Below, piece after piece: positions 27,054 to 35,703 of a stretch of DNA of 64,000 nucleotides (position 1 is its first letter; each line of letters starts with the position of its first letter). Source of the DNA: an uncultured Collinsella sp. (GTDB lineage Bacteria > Actinomycetota > Coriobacteriia > Coriobacteriales > Coriobacteriaceae); NCBI GenBank assembly GCA_958405565.1, contig CATYEN010000005.1, positions 1 to 64,000 of the forward strand, written 5' to 3'. The notes below the pieces were generated by a model. It was given only the letters and a program-made list of their open reading frames with translations, did no database searches and had not been told where the DNA came from. Position numbers and translations under genes: made by a program.

Positions 27054-27584
27054 CTAGCCTACCGTCACCAGGCTAAAGAGCTCCACATCGTCATCAGACG
27101 GCGTGAGCTTCTCGCGCGGGTTGAGAAACGCAAGCTCAAGTATACAACCGTAACCGATAAGCTTTGCGCCCATATCTCGCACCAGTTTACCTGTTGCCTC
27201 GACGGTTCCGCCCGTCGCGACCAAGTCGTCCAGAATCAACACGGTATCTTTAGAGCTGATAGCGTCGGCATGGATCTCAATTGAATCGGTGCCGTACTCG
27301 AGCTCGTAGCTCTGGCTTACGGTCTCGCGCGGCAGCTTGCCCGGTTTACGTGCGGGAACAAAGCCGGCGCCAAGGGCTACAGCCACCGGTACGCCAACCA
27401 TAAAGCCGCGAGCCTCGGGACCCACGACCTTGGTGATTCCCATGCCGGCAAAGTGCTCGGCGAGGGTATCGGTCATGGCTTTGAGCGCCTCGGGATTGCC
27501 AAAGAGCGGCGTGATGTCTTTAAAGATGACTCCGGGCTCGGGATAGTCGGGGATGTCGACGATTTGAGATTCGAAGTCGTACAT
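27054..27584 (-). CDS. apt: Adenine phosphoribosyltransferase
   Basis: 176-residue purine-salvage enzyme converting adenine and PRPP to AMP. The PRPP-binding loop VLILDDLVATGGT and the N-terminal DYPEPGVIFKDITPL are diagnostic. The start at 27584 is preferred because AAAGG lies seven bases upstream; a TTG at 27599 is an alternative. It lies shortly before the NlpC/P60 gene on the same strand. Confidence 0.95.
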   Translation of the reverse strand: MYDFESQIVDIPDYPEPGVIFKDITPLFGNPEALKAMTDTLAEHFAGMGITKVVGPEARGFMVGVPVAVALGAGFVPARKPGKLPRETVSQSYELEYGTDSIEIHADAISSKDTVLILDDLVATGGTVEATGKLVRDMGAKLIGYGCILELAFLNPREKLTPSDDDVELFSLVTVG

Positions 27585-27624
27585 TGCATGACCTTTCAAT
27601 GGGTTGCCGGATAAGCGGCAGCGG

Positions 27625-28503
27625 TTATTTGCCCGCCGTGGCGGTGCCGGAGTGCGAAGGGGCGACGACCTTGAGCGGCTTTACGAGAGAATCCTCGTGC
27701 GAAGCCGGCGTGGCTATCTCTTCGTTTTTGGCTTTGGTGGACTCGGAGCGAGTGATTTCCTCATCGAGTGCATCGATGTCGGCGTCCTCGACCACGGCGT
27801 TGAGCGACTCAAAAACGCGGTTCTTGAGCAGCGCAGTGTGCACACCCTCGGTCAGGTCGTGAAGCTTCTTAAACGCACGCTCGAGCTTGGCGTCGCGCTC
27901 GTCATCGGAGGTATCCATGCCGAGCATGCTCACGAGCACCTGCTCAAACATCGAGGACTCGCGGTTGGCGGAAGACACGTACTGACGCAGGTTGCGGGGC
28001 TCGATATGGAAGCGTGACAGCTCGGAGCAGTAGCGGATGATTGGAAAATCGCGACCATCGACGAGCTCTCGGTTCTGCGGACTCTTGATGATGCGAATGA
28101 GGTCGTTCTCGGCGAGCGAGCGGATAAACGAAATCTCGACGCCCAGCATATCGGGAATGGTCTCAATGGGATGCAGCTTTTGTTTGGTCTCCTTGGGCTC
28201 CGTCTTGAGCGGAACATCGGACAGCAAGCCCACCTCGTAGGCGAGCGTTGACAGGTCCGTGGCGTTTTCCAAGCGCTGCTTAATCACGTTGAGCGGCATG
28301 TAGCGGGTCTTCTGCAAGTGCAGAATGACCTCCAGGCGATCAACGTCCTCCTTAGAGTACTGACGGTATCCCTTAGGCGTACGATGAGGGGTAATGAGCC
28401 CCTCATCTTCTAGAAATCTAATTTTTGAGTTCGAAAGATCGGGGTATGCGCCTCGAAGAAGGTTGACGACTTGGCCGATACTCAGATAGTTGCGTTCGGC
28501 CAT
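27625..28503 (-). CDS. MerR family regulator, FtsR-like
   Basis: 292-residue protein with an N-terminal MerR winged helix (about residues 5-75), a second helical region with another helix-turn-helix-like part (about 105-165) and a charged tail. Size and position directly after an FHA-domain gene match actinobacterial Rv1828/FtsR, a regulator of ftsZ in corynebacteria. Equivalence is inferred from context. It starts only a few bases after the FHA gene, so the two are co-transcribed. Confidence 0.8.
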   Translation of the reverse strand: MAERNYLSIGQVVNLLRGAYPDLSNSKIRFLEDEGLITPHRTPKGYRQYSKEDVDRLEVILHLQKTRYMPLNVIKQRLENATDLSTLAYEVGLLSDVPLKTEPKETKQKLHPIETIPDMLGVEISFIRSLAENDLIRIIKSPQNRELVDGRDFPIIRYCSELSRFHIEPRNLRQYVSSANRESSMFEQVLVSMLGMDTSDDERDAKLERAFKKLHDLTEGVHTALLKNRVFESLNAVVEDADIDALDEEITRSESTKAKNEEIATPASHEDSLVKPLKVVAPSHSGTATAGK

Positions 28504-28506
28504 GCC

Positions 28507-28941
28507 CTACTCACCGGTTTCGATGCGCTCCGGCGTGCTCTCGTGGTAGATGAGCGTAAACGTACCGATCTGGACGGAAGAACCATCGTGCAGCGGGGCC
28601 GCGTTGACAATGGCGCCGTCGACCCAGGTGCCATTGAGCGAGCCCAGGTCCTCAATGCGAGCGCCGAGCCCCTCGCGAATAATGCGCGCGTGGCTACGCG
28701 AAACGGTCATGTCATTGAGGAAGATGCCGTTCGCAGGATCGCGGCCGATGGTGGTCACGTCGTCCTCGAGCTCAAAGGCGGCACCAGTCTGCGGACCCTT
28801 GACGATGGACAGAACGGGTGCGGTGATGCGCACGTTGGCCATGAGGTCGGGAACGGTGACGTCGCTTGAAGGCACGCGGAATACGCAGGTAGCGTCAGCA
28901 GCCTTATCATTCTGAGGCATATTGTTAACCATGTTGTCCAT
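28507..28941 (-). CDS. FHA-domain protein, GarA/OdhI-like
   Basis: 144-residue protein with a single FHA domain (about residues 50-140; GR, SRSHARI, LGSLNGT motifs) that binds phosphothreonine. The short N-terminal tail with ATCVF resembles the phospho-switch segment ETTSVF of GarA/OdhI, which controls 2-oxoglutarate metabolism when phosphorylated by Ser/Thr kinases. Here only one threonine is in the motif. ATG 28941 follows AGGGG. Neighbouring FtsR-like MerR and PgsA-like genes strengthen the actinobacterial comparison. Confidence 0.8.
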   Translation of the reverse strand: MDNMVNNMPQNDKAADATCVFRVPSSDVTVPDLMANVRITAPVLSIVKGPQTGAAFELEDDVTTIGRDPANGIFLNDMTVSRSHARIIREGLGARIEDLGSLNGTWVDGAIVNAAPLHDGSSVQIGTFTLIYHESTPERIETGE

Positions 28942-29007
28942 GACAACCCCTAACTTATCGCGGACGTGCCGCAAATAATGAACCGTACGTAATCATACCC
29001 CAACGAA

Positions 29008-29712
29008 TCAGTCTTCGATTTCAGGGTTCAGAAAGTCGATGTCCTCGTCCTCGGGATGCGCGAGAGCCTGTTTAATGGCCACTCCGCCCTTAATGGAATA
29101 GATGACAGCCGTGAGCATGGAGAAGATCACGCCGCCGTACACAAAGAAGATGCCGAGGGGCACCGAGCTTCCGTTGAGGCCCGGGAAGGCCGTAAGGGTT
29201 GAAGGTAAAAGATGCAGGCCGTCAATAACGGGGAACCCGAGCAGCATGAGCGAGAAGCCGGTCATGAGCAGTGCAGTGGCAATCTTTCCGGGAAAGACGA
29301 CATCGATGGGGCGACGGTGATAATGACGCACGATAAGCGTGCCGATGCCCAGATAGATGTCGCGGCCAATAATGAGCACGCAGACCCAGATGGGCAGCTC
29401 TCCGCGGACCACCAGCCCAAGTACGCCGGTGAACAGCAGCGCACGGTCGCAGATGGGATCCATGACCTTGCCGAGCCACGAGACCGTCTTGGTCATGCGG
29501 GCGATCTGACCGTCCATCCAGTCGGTAGAGGCGGCAACGGCGTAGATAACGATGGCGATGACGCGGTTGTTATCCGTCACAAACAGGTACAGAAATACCA
29601 GGGTGAGGATCAGGCGCGTAAAGGTGATGAAATTGGAGATCGTAAAGATCTTATTCGACGGGTAATCGGAAGTGCCGATAAGCTCCTTTTTGATCTTCTT
29701 TTTGATGCCCAC
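29008..29712 (-). CDS. CDP-alcohol phosphatidyltransferase family membrane protein
   Basis: 234-residue integral membrane protein with the signature DG-x2-AR-x8-G-x3-D-x3-D (starting MDGQIARM) and five or six hydrophobic segments. It is a paralogue of pgsA at 8160; possible products are phosphatidylglycerol phosphate, cardiolipin or phosphatidylinositol phosphate. The GTG start at 29712 has GGGGGAG upstream; earlier in-frame codons lack a binding site. The cytoplasmic C-terminus is acidic. Confidence 0.8.
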   Translation of the reverse strand: MGIKKKIKKELIGTSDYPSNKIFTISNFITFTRLILTLVFLYLFVTDNNRVIAIVIYAVAASTDWMDGQIARMTKTVSWLGKVMDPICDRALLFTGVLGLVVRGELPIWVCVLIIGRDIYLGIGTLIVRHYHRRPIDVVFPGKIATALLMTGFSLMLLGFPVIDGLHLLPSTLTAFPGLNGSSVPLGIFFVYGGVIFSMLTAVIYSIKGGVAIKQALAHPEDEDIDFLNPEIED

Positions 29713-30108
29713 AGGACTCCCCCGCTGGTTAACGACAAAACTTTCGCTACTATACCCGTTCCGGCGATGTCTATCCAGCGCAAGCATAGAGAGTCCAGAC
29801 ATGAGGAAGGCGCTTTTGGGCGGCGGTGGATTTCACATTCGTGTACATCAGCCTCCAAACATGCCGAAAAATGTCGGTTTTGGAGGGTGATGTACACGTT
29901 TTGATTCGGTGATTACATCGATCGGGAAAGTTGTTGCCTTAAGCAAATTAATCATGATGTGCGGGTCGAGAAGGGTTGGCGCCAAAAGAACCCAACGGCC
30001 GTTACGGCTTCGTTAGAAACGCGCCCCACCATGGATGGTGAACCCGAAAGGCAAGGCGCGCGGGCACGGTGACTCGGTCCGCGCTCCCGGAAGAGAAAGG
30101 ATAAACCC
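29713..30108. other. Intergenic boundary of the accessory island with a hairpin
   Basis: No gene is seen. Arms 29840-29859 and 29879-29898 (20 bases, one mismatch) form a hairpin with a further inner CCGA/TCGG stem. From about 30000 the base composition rises sharply in GC. AAAGGA precedes the ABC gene at 30109. The hairpin may be a terminator, an RNA gene or a small repeat. Confidence 0.5.
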
Positions 30109-30837
30109 ATGGGTTACATGCTCGAGACGCGCGGGCTCACCAAGCGCTTCGGCCGCGGCGACCAGGCGCAGGACGCCGTGGCCGACGTGAGCCTTCATAT
30201 CCGCGAGGGCGAGGTGTACGGGCTGCTCGGTCCCAACGGCGCCGGCAAGTCGACAACGCTCAAGATGATCTGCGGGATGCTGCGGCCGACGGCCGGGGAG
30301 ATTCTCTTTGCCGGGCACGCCTGGCGCCGCGAGGACCTCTACGCAATCGGCAGCCTCGTCGAGGAGGCGCCGCTCTACCCCAACCTCACCGCGCGCGAGA
30401 ACCTGCGCGTGCGCACCACGCTGCTGGGCCTTCCCGAGAGCCGCATAGATGAGGTGCTCGCCGCCGTGGACCTCGCGGACACCGGGAAGAAGCGCGCCGG
30501 GCGCTTCTCGATGGGCATGCGGCAGCGCCTGGGGCTCGCGCTGGCGCTGATCGCCCGGCCACGCCTGCTCGTGCTCGACGAGCCCACCAACGGCCTCGAC
30601 CCCATCGGCATCGAGGAGCTGCGCGACCAGATCCGCGGCTTCGCGGCGGCGGGTACGACGGTGATCGTCTCGAGCCACATCCTCTCTGAGGTGCAGCAGA
30701 TGGCGGACACCATCGGCATCATCTGCGGGGGGCGCCTCGCCTACGAGGATGCGCTTCGGCCCGGGCAGGACCTCGAGGAACTCTTCATGAGCTTCTGCCG
30801 GGAAGGGCGACGAGCGCGCGGGGAGGTGGCGGCATGA
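30109..30837 (+). CDS. Lantibiotic-protection-type ABC transporter ATPase (LanF-like)
   Basis: 242-residue ATPase with Walker A GPNGAGKST (residues 41-49), signature FSMGMRQRLG and Walker B VLDEPTNGLDP. It resembles the ATPase of LanFEG exporters that expel lantibiotics from the membrane, and two permease genes and a LanRK-like two-component system follow. There is no bacteriocin structural or modification gene nearby, so immunity or sensing of foreign peptides is more likely than self-protection. GC content is far above the flanks. It overlaps the next gene by four bases (ATGA). Confidence 0.85.
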   Translation: MGYMLETRGLTKRFGRGDQAQDAVADVSLHIREGEVYGLLGPNGAGKSTTLKMICGMLRPTAGEILFAGHAWRREDLYAIGSLVEEAPLYPNLTARENLRVRTTLLGLPESRIDEVLAAVDLADTGKKRAGRFSMGMRQRLGLALALIARPRLLVLDEPTNGLDPIGIEELRDQIRGFAAAGTTVIVSSHILSEVQQMADTIGIICGGRLAYEDALRPGQDLEELFMSFCREGRRARGEVAA

Positions 30838-31604
30838 CGGGCGAGAAAGGCGGCCTGCTCGCGGGCCTGCGCGCCGAGGCCCTGAAGTCGCGCCACGCGG
30901 CTCCGGTTCGCCTGGCCGTGCTCATGGCGCTGCCGATGCCGCTGCTCGGCGCGATGCCCTACCGGGGCGTGCAGATCTTCAGCGCGTGGAACTACTGGTA
31001 CGCGCTCTTCCTGCCCGTGTCTCTCTCGCTCGTGGTGGCGTGCGTCGCGCGGGCGGACGCTCGCGCGCGGATGCGGGGGCTTCTGGGCCTGGGCTTCCCG
31101 CTCGGGCGCGCCTGGTGGGCCAAGGCGCTCTGGTGCCTCGCTCTCTGCACGCTCTCGAACCTCGTGGTTTTCGGCATCTACCTCGCGGGATCGGCGTTCT
31201 CCTCGCAGGGCCTCACGGCCGCGGGCACGCTCACGATGCTCCTCTGCGCGCTCGTCAACACGGTGACCGCGGCGTGGATGATCCCCGCAGGGCTCTTCCT
31301 CACGGCGCGGTTCGGCATGCTCGCGGGCATCTTCTGCCCGCTCGTCGCGCAGCTCATGGGTGGGTTCGCCTGGTCGTTGGTGCCGCTGCCGCAGCTCTTT
31401 CCGCCGTCGGCGAGCATGGTCATCCCCACGAGCTTCATCCCCGTGCTGCCGAGCGGTGAGCCACTCGCGGCGGACATGGCGCTCGGCGGGGCGCTCGCGG
31501 CGGATGGCATGCTCACGCTGGCGGGCCTTGCGGTCTGCGCGCTCGCGTTCACCGCGCTCACAGCGGCGGGCGCGGCCTGGTTCGCGCGCTCCGAGGAAAG
31601 GTGA
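30834..31604 (+). CDS. ABC-2 type permease (LanE-like)
   Basis: 256-residue membrane protein with about six hydrophobic segments and the LanE/LanG-type start LLAGLRAEALKSRHAAP. It is predicted to form the membrane channel with the next gene and the ATPase upstream. Start and stop overlap both neighbours, giving strict stoichiometric coupling. Confidence 0.8.
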   Translation: MTGEKGGLLAGLRAEALKSRHAAPVRLAVLMALPMPLLGAMPYRGVQIFSAWNYWYALFLPVSLSLVVACVARADARARMRGLLGLGFPLGRAWWAKALWCLALCTLSNLVVFGIYLAGSAFSSQGLTAAGTLTMLLCALVNTVTAAWMIPAGLFLTARFGMLAGIFCPLVAQLMGGFAWSLVPLPQLFPPSASMVIPTSFIPVLPSGEPLAADMALGGALAADGMLTLAGLAVCALAFTALTAAGAAWFARSEER

Positions 31605-32419
31605 TGGCCATGACACGACTCTCCGACCCGACGCCGCGCATGACTCTCTCGCGGGCCCTGCTCTCAGAGTCCCTGCGCCTGGCGCGCTCCCCGCTCACGG
31701 CGGTGCACCTCGTCTGCGGCCTGGCAGCCGGTCTTGCCTGCGGCGAGTACTTCTCCGTAGCCCGATGGGACCCGGCGCTGGGCGCGGACGCCTACGTCCA
31801 GTTTCTCGGCGCCCTCATGCCGCTCATGTCCGCCATCGTCTGCGGGCTCGCCGTGGACGAGGAGCGCGCTGCCGGGCGTCTCGCCAACCTCACGGCGGTC
31901 CCTTCGCGCTGGCGCGCCGTCGCGGCGAAGCTGTTCGCCCTTGCGGCGCTCGGCGCCGCCGCGCTGGCCGTGGCGCTCGGCGTGTTCGGGGCCGTGCTCG
32001 CCGTTGCCGGGCGCCTGCCGCTCGGGCCCGCTCCTCTTGCGGCCGCCTGGGCGGGCATCGTGCTGGGCAGCCTGCCCCTCTACGCGCTAGGGCTCGGCGT
32101 GGCCCTGCGCCTCGGCCGCAACGCCGTCATCGGCGCCGGCGCGGCGGGGATGCTCCTCGCGTTCTTCTCAGTGGGCGGACTTGCGCACGGTCTCATGACC
32201 GGCGAGCTCACCGGTGCCCTGGCGACGCCCCTGAGCTGGGTGCCGCTCGCCTGGCCCGCGCGCCTGGGGTCGCTCGGGGTGGAGGCCTTCATCGACGCCG
32301 CACGCGCGGCGGGCCCACTCCTCACGACTGCGCTCGCTGGCCTCGTGCTCACCCTGGCAGCCGACGCCGTTCTTCTCGCCTGGTTCTGCCGCTTCGAGGA
32401 CGGGAGGGCAGATGCGTAG
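31604..32419 (+). CDS. ABC-2 type permease (LanG-like)
   Basis: 271-residue membrane protein with about six hydrophobic segments, the third part of the LanFEG-type transporter. GAGG about seven bases upstream favours ATG 31604, which shares a base with the previous stop; GTG 31601 and ATG 31610 are alternatives. The C-terminus ends with Arg/Glu-rich residues in the cytoplasm. The following frameshifted gene begins inside its end. Confidence 0.8.
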   Translation: MAMTRLSDPTPRMTLSRALLSESLRLARSPLTAVHLVCGLAAGLACGEYFSVARWDPALGADAYVQFLGALMPLMSAIVCGLAVDEERAAGRLANLTAVPSRWRAVAAKLFALAALGAAALAVALGVFGAVLAVAGRLPLGPAPLAAAWAGIVLGSLPLYALGLGVALRLGRNAVIGAGAAGMLLAFFSVGGLAHGLMTGELTGALATPLSWVPLAWPARLGSLGVEAFIDAARAAGPLLTTALAGLVLTLAADAVLLAWFCRFEDGRADA

Positions 32420-32812
32420 GAGGCCGCTCGCCGCCATGCTCGCCCTCCTCTCCGCAGCGCTCCTTCTGGGTGGGAATGCCCTGCTCGACGCCGGCTGGGG
32501 GTCGGCGCTGCGCTCGATCGCCGACCGCGTGCTGCCCAACCTGAGATCGCCATGTGGGCGCCCGCGCCCGAGCCCGGCAGCCACGCGAGCTCCTACGCCG
32601 ACGCCACCGGGGCGGGGGCAAACTACGTCTACCTTGTGGACGCGGCGGACGACGGAGGCAATGTCCGAGAGCTCCAACTCATCTTCTTCGGGCGGGAGTC
32701 GGACGGCGAGGGCTGGCTCGAGATCGAGGCGCGCGGCGACTCGGGTGCGCGCTACCACGCGTGCGACGCGGCCGAGGCACCCTCGGCTGCGCGCAGGGCT
32801 CTGGACCGCTGA
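32412..32812 (+). pseudogene. YxeA-like secreted protein, frameshifted
   Basis: Frame 1 from ATG 32412 encodes a signal-peptide-like start (MRRRPLAAMLALLSAALLLG) and reads sensibly to about 32540. After that the sensible protein continues in another frame to 32812 (WAPAPEPGSHASSY, then YVYLVDAADDGGNVREL). Joined, the product would be about 130 residues and resembles the YxeA family, which often sits beside LanFEG transporters. A one-base indel between 32535 and 32551 would restore it. It may be a true pseudogene, a programmed shift or a sequencing error. Confidence 0.6.
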
Positions 32813-32857
32813 GTGCGGCGCTAGTACAATTCCGACGAGAGTTTCAGGAGGTCTAAC

Positions 32858-33520
32858 ATGGCGAGGATACTGGCAGTGGATGATGAACGGGCAATCCTCG
32901 ACGTGCTCGCGCGCATCCTCGGCCGTGACGGCCATGAGGTCGTCAGGGCGGCGGACCCGACGGCGGTCCCGGGGATGGACCTCTCGCGCTTCGACCTCGT
33001 GCTCTGCGACGTCATGATGCCGGGGCTCGACGGCTTCGAGCTCGTGCGGCAGATCCGCCCGGACTTCGACGGCCCCATCGTCTTCCTGACCGCGCGTGTG
33101 GCCGAGGAGGATGCCGTGGCCGCCTATGGCCTGGGCGCCGACGACTACGTCCGCAAGCCCTTCGGGGCCGCGGAACTGCGCGCCAAGGTCGCGGCCCATC
33201 TACGCCGTGAGCGCCGGCCGCGCTCGCACGCCCTCTCCTTCGGGGAGGTGCGGATCGACCTCGGGGCGCGCGGCCTCGCCGTGGGCGACAAGGCCGTGCC
33301 GCTCACGCCCACCGAGTACGCCATCTGCGAGTACCTCGCCCGCCACCCCGGGCAGGTCATGAGCCGCGCGCAGATCCGCGAGGCGGTGCTCGGCTGGGAG
33401 AGCGACGCCGACGACGCGGCCATATCCATGCAGGTCAGCCGCGCCCGGAGGAAACTCTCCGAGGCCGGCGCCGATCCGATCGCGACCGTCTGGGGGATGG
33501 GGTACAAGTGGCAGCTCTAA
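32858..33520 (+). CDS. OmpR-family response regulator
   Basis: 220-residue regulator. The receiver domain has acidic D8-D9, phospho-acceptor D51 (LCDVMMPGLDG) and a lysine in DDYVRKPFG. A C-terminal winged helix (about 125-220) binds DNA. The binding site AGGAGGT lies upstream. It is paired with the histidine kinase that overlaps its 3' end, and most likely controls the LanFEG-type transporter. Confidence 0.9.
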   Translation: MARILAVDDERAILDVLARILGRDGHEVVRAADPTAVPGMDLSRFDLVLCDVMMPGLDGFELVRQIRPDFDGPIVFLTARVAEEDAVAAYGLGADDYVRKPFGAAELRAKVAAHLRRERRPRSHALSFGEVRIDLGARGLAVGDKAVPLTPTEYAICEYLARHPGQVMSRAQIREAVLGWESDADDAAISMQVSRARRKLSEAGADPIATVWGMGYKWQL

Positions 33521-33546
33521 GGACCGGGGCGCGAGGTCGCGGGGGC

Positions 33547-34944
33547 ATGCCGCTCTCCTTCGTCATCGCGCGCTACTTCGCCTACGCGTTCGCGGCGGTC
33601 GCCACGGCGTGGCTCGCCTCGTTCATGGCGCTCTCCGCAGCGATCAACGCGGGCTTCGTCTACGAGGCAAGCTGGGGGCCGGCCAATGCGCGCGAGGTCG
33701 CGGAGAGCCTGGCACGCGACGGCGTCTGCGGACAGCAGGACGTGCCGACCGCGTACCGCTACCTCATCCTGAACAAGGACGGATGCGTGCTGATGACAGA
33801 CCTCGAGAGCACGCAGCTCGAGGACGCGACGGAAATGGCCCGTGCGGCACTCGCCGCGGATCCGGGCACAGTGGAGATCGAGGGCGGGGGCTCGGGCCTC
33901 ACCTACGCCGCGTTCCCGCTCAAGGGCGGCGGGGCCTGCGCACTCGTCAGCGAGTACCTGCCGCAGTGGGTCTCCCGCGACCTCGCCGGCCTGCTTCCCA
34001 ACCCGCAGAACCTCATGCTCTTCGGCGCCGCTGCGGGAAGCGCGCTCGCGCTCGCGCTCGTGGCGCGCCGTGCGAGCCGCGTGATCTCGCGCAAGATGGC
34101 GCCGCTCGCGGAGGCGGCGGGGCGCGTTGGCGCGGGAGAGCTCGACTTCGCGGTCGGCAGCACCAATGTGCGCGAGGTGAACGACGTCCTCGCAGCGATG
34201 GACGCCATGCGAGCCTCCCTCGCCGAGTCGCTCGAGGCCCGCTGGGCCGCGGAGCGGGGGCAGCGCGAGCAGATGGCGTCACTCGCCCACGACCTCAAGA
34301 CGCCGCTTACCGTGCTGCGCGCCAACGCCGACTTCGTGGCGGAGGAGCTGGAAGACGAGAATGACAGCGACCTCTCGGCCGCCGCGCGCGACATAGCCGG
34401 CAGTGTCGAAAGGCTCGACGGCTATGTGCGCCTGCTCATCGAGGCCTCGCGCGGGTCCGGCGGGGCGGAGAGGGCCCCCATGCGGCCGGCCGAGCTCTGC
34501 GAGCAGGTTGTCGCCGAGGCCGCCCAGATCGCCCGGGCGCGAGGCGTGGCGCTCGACGCTGCCACGGGCCCCGCTATCGCGGGCGCGCCCGAGGCCCCGC
34601 TCGACAGAACCGCCCTGGCGCGAGCCGCCGCAAACCTCGTGGCCAATGCCGCCGAGCACGCACGCTCGCGCGTGGCTGTCTCCTGTGACGTCGCGGGCGG
34701 GCACCTCGTCATCGAGGTTGCCGACGACGGACCGGGCTTTTCTCCCGCCGCCCTCGAACGCGGCTGCGAGCGCCTCTTCACAGACGACTCCTCCCGCTCC
34801 TCGCGTGACGGAGGCCGCCACTACGGGCTCGGCCTCCACGTCGCCTCCGAGGCCGCGAGCGCCCACGGGGGCTCCGTCTCGCTCGCCAACGGCCCCTCGG
34901 GCGGTGCGGTGGCCACCATCGCGGTCCCCCTGTGCGGGGCCTGA
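33547..34944 (+). CDS. Sensor histidine kinase
   Basis: 465-residue membrane kinase with two transmembrane segments flanking an extracytoplasmic sensor domain (about residues 35-150), a HAMP-like region, a HisKA domain with phospho-acceptor H248 in LAHDLKTPLTVL, and HATPase_c. It resembles the kinases paired with LanFEG systems in gut actinobacteria. A GTG at 33508 inside the response-regulator gene would add 13 residues; MPLSFVIARYF is more like the family start. Confidence 0.85.
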   Translation: MPLSFVIARYFAYAFAAVATAWLASFMALSAAINAGFVYEASWGPANAREVAESLARDGVCGQQDVPTAYRYLILNKDGCVLMTDLESTQLEDATEMARAALAADPGTVEIEGGGSGLTYAAFPLKGGGACALVSEYLPQWVSRDLAGLLPNPQNLMLFGAAAGSALALALVARRASRVISRKMAPLAEAAGRVGAGELDFAVGSTNVREVNDVLAAMDAMRASLAESLEARWAAERGQREQMASLAHDLKTPLTVLRANADFVAEELEDENDSDLSAAARDIAGSVERLDGYVRLLIEASRGSGGAERAPMRPAELCEQVVAEAAQIARARGVALDAATGPAIAGAPEAPLDRTALARAAANLVANAAEHARSRVAVSCDVAGGHLVIEVADDGPGFSPAALERGCERLFTDDSSRSSRDGGRHYGLGLHVASEAASAHGGSVSLANGPSGGAVATIAVPLCGA

Positions 34945-34948
34945 CGAA

Positions 34949-35152
34949 TCAGGCCCCGCACACTGGCATACCTCGCAACCAAACGCTTCCCGGATAATTC
35001 ATGAGGCCGTACTCGTATTCGAGCCTGCCTATCTCTGCGGCAAGCGCCTCCGTCATGTAGAAGGTTTTCGTGCGGCCCGTCGACTTCGCCAGGCGGTCGT
35101 ACCTGTTCGCGAGGTCCTCGGGGGTTCTCAGGGCTGCGGTGGCGGTTGCCAT
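34949..35152 (-). CDS. Ribbon-helix-helix (RelB/CopG-type) antitoxin-like protein, probably truncated
   Basis: 67-residue protein. Residues 1-52 (LRTPEDLANRYDRLAKSTGR, then EALAAEIGRLEYEYGLMN) match RHH antitoxins paired with RelE toxins. The usual C-terminal toxin-binding tail is replaced by about 15 unrelated residues, and no toxin gene follows. GGGAGG precedes the ATG. A near-palindrome at 35173-35188 could be its operator. It is convergent with the kinase gene, with the two stops only a few bases apart. Confidence 0.6.
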   Translation of the reverse strand: MATATAALRTPEDLANRYDRLAKSTGRTKTFYMTEALAAEIGRLEYEYGLMNYPGSVWLRGMPVCGA

Positions 35153-35172
35153 GATGCACCTCCCGGTTAGAT

Positions 35173-35188
35173 GTAATACGTGTATTAC
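35173..35188. promoter_or_regulatory. Near-palindromic candidate operator
   Basis: GTAATAC-GT-GTATTAC lies just upstream of the antitoxin-like gene, the usual place for autorepression by an RHH protein. Confidence 0.5.
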
Positions 35189-35484
35189 TTTCTATCACAT
35201 CACCCGAACCCCGCACCGGCGTACGGTCGTATCTGCTATTTTACCTTACATTTTGTCAACCGGCCCATGCTCGGCTTGTTCAGCCGGATTAAATCAACTG
35301 TTAAATCAATCCAGGCCTGTAGGGGGCGGTGGAAATCTTTCGAGGACTGGGGGCGCCGTCCCTGGGTCGGCTCCTCGATGGCCGCGGCTGAATTCCCCTG
35401 CCATCGGCTGCGTGGGTTCCGGCACGGGGCTCTGGCGCTGCTCGAACTGGGCGCAAGACTCGGCTGTTGGTCGTACCGGACGGC
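35189..35484. other. Intergenic region before direct repeat copy 1
   Basis: No gene with a start and plausible family is seen. Plus-strand reading frames are open through 35300-35480 but match nothing I recognise, so gene remnants are likely. Confidence 0.3.
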
Positions 35485-35660
35485 ATACGTTTTGAGACCG
35501 GCAAGCTGATGCCGGCTCGAGGACAGCGGCCCGGTGCACCGGGCCGATCGATAGCGGTCTCAGGTTCACAGCGCAGCTTCTCAGGGCTCGCATATATAGG
35601 AAGACTTGATTGGCAATCGATTTTAATGAAGTCGGCAGCGCATGTCAGAGTTTTCAACAA
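35485..35660. repeat. 176-bp direct repeat, copy 1
   Basis: Nearly identical to 36382-36557 without indels. It contains an outer stem GAGACCG (35494-35500)/CGGTCTC (35555-35561), an inner CCGGCA/TGCCGG stem and a perfect 20-base palindrome at 35527-35546. The three nested stems suggest a structured RNA or a DNA recombination or mobility signal. Confidence 0.9.
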
Positions 35661-35703
35661 ATTTAACATGCCACCCTTTATATCCGCACGCGCGTAATTC
35701 AAC

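Noticed and set aside
30741..31616. 291-codon minus-strand frame opposite the LanE-like gene
   Set aside because: Arg/Glu/His-rich shadow frame caused by very high GC; the sense strand encodes a clear permease.
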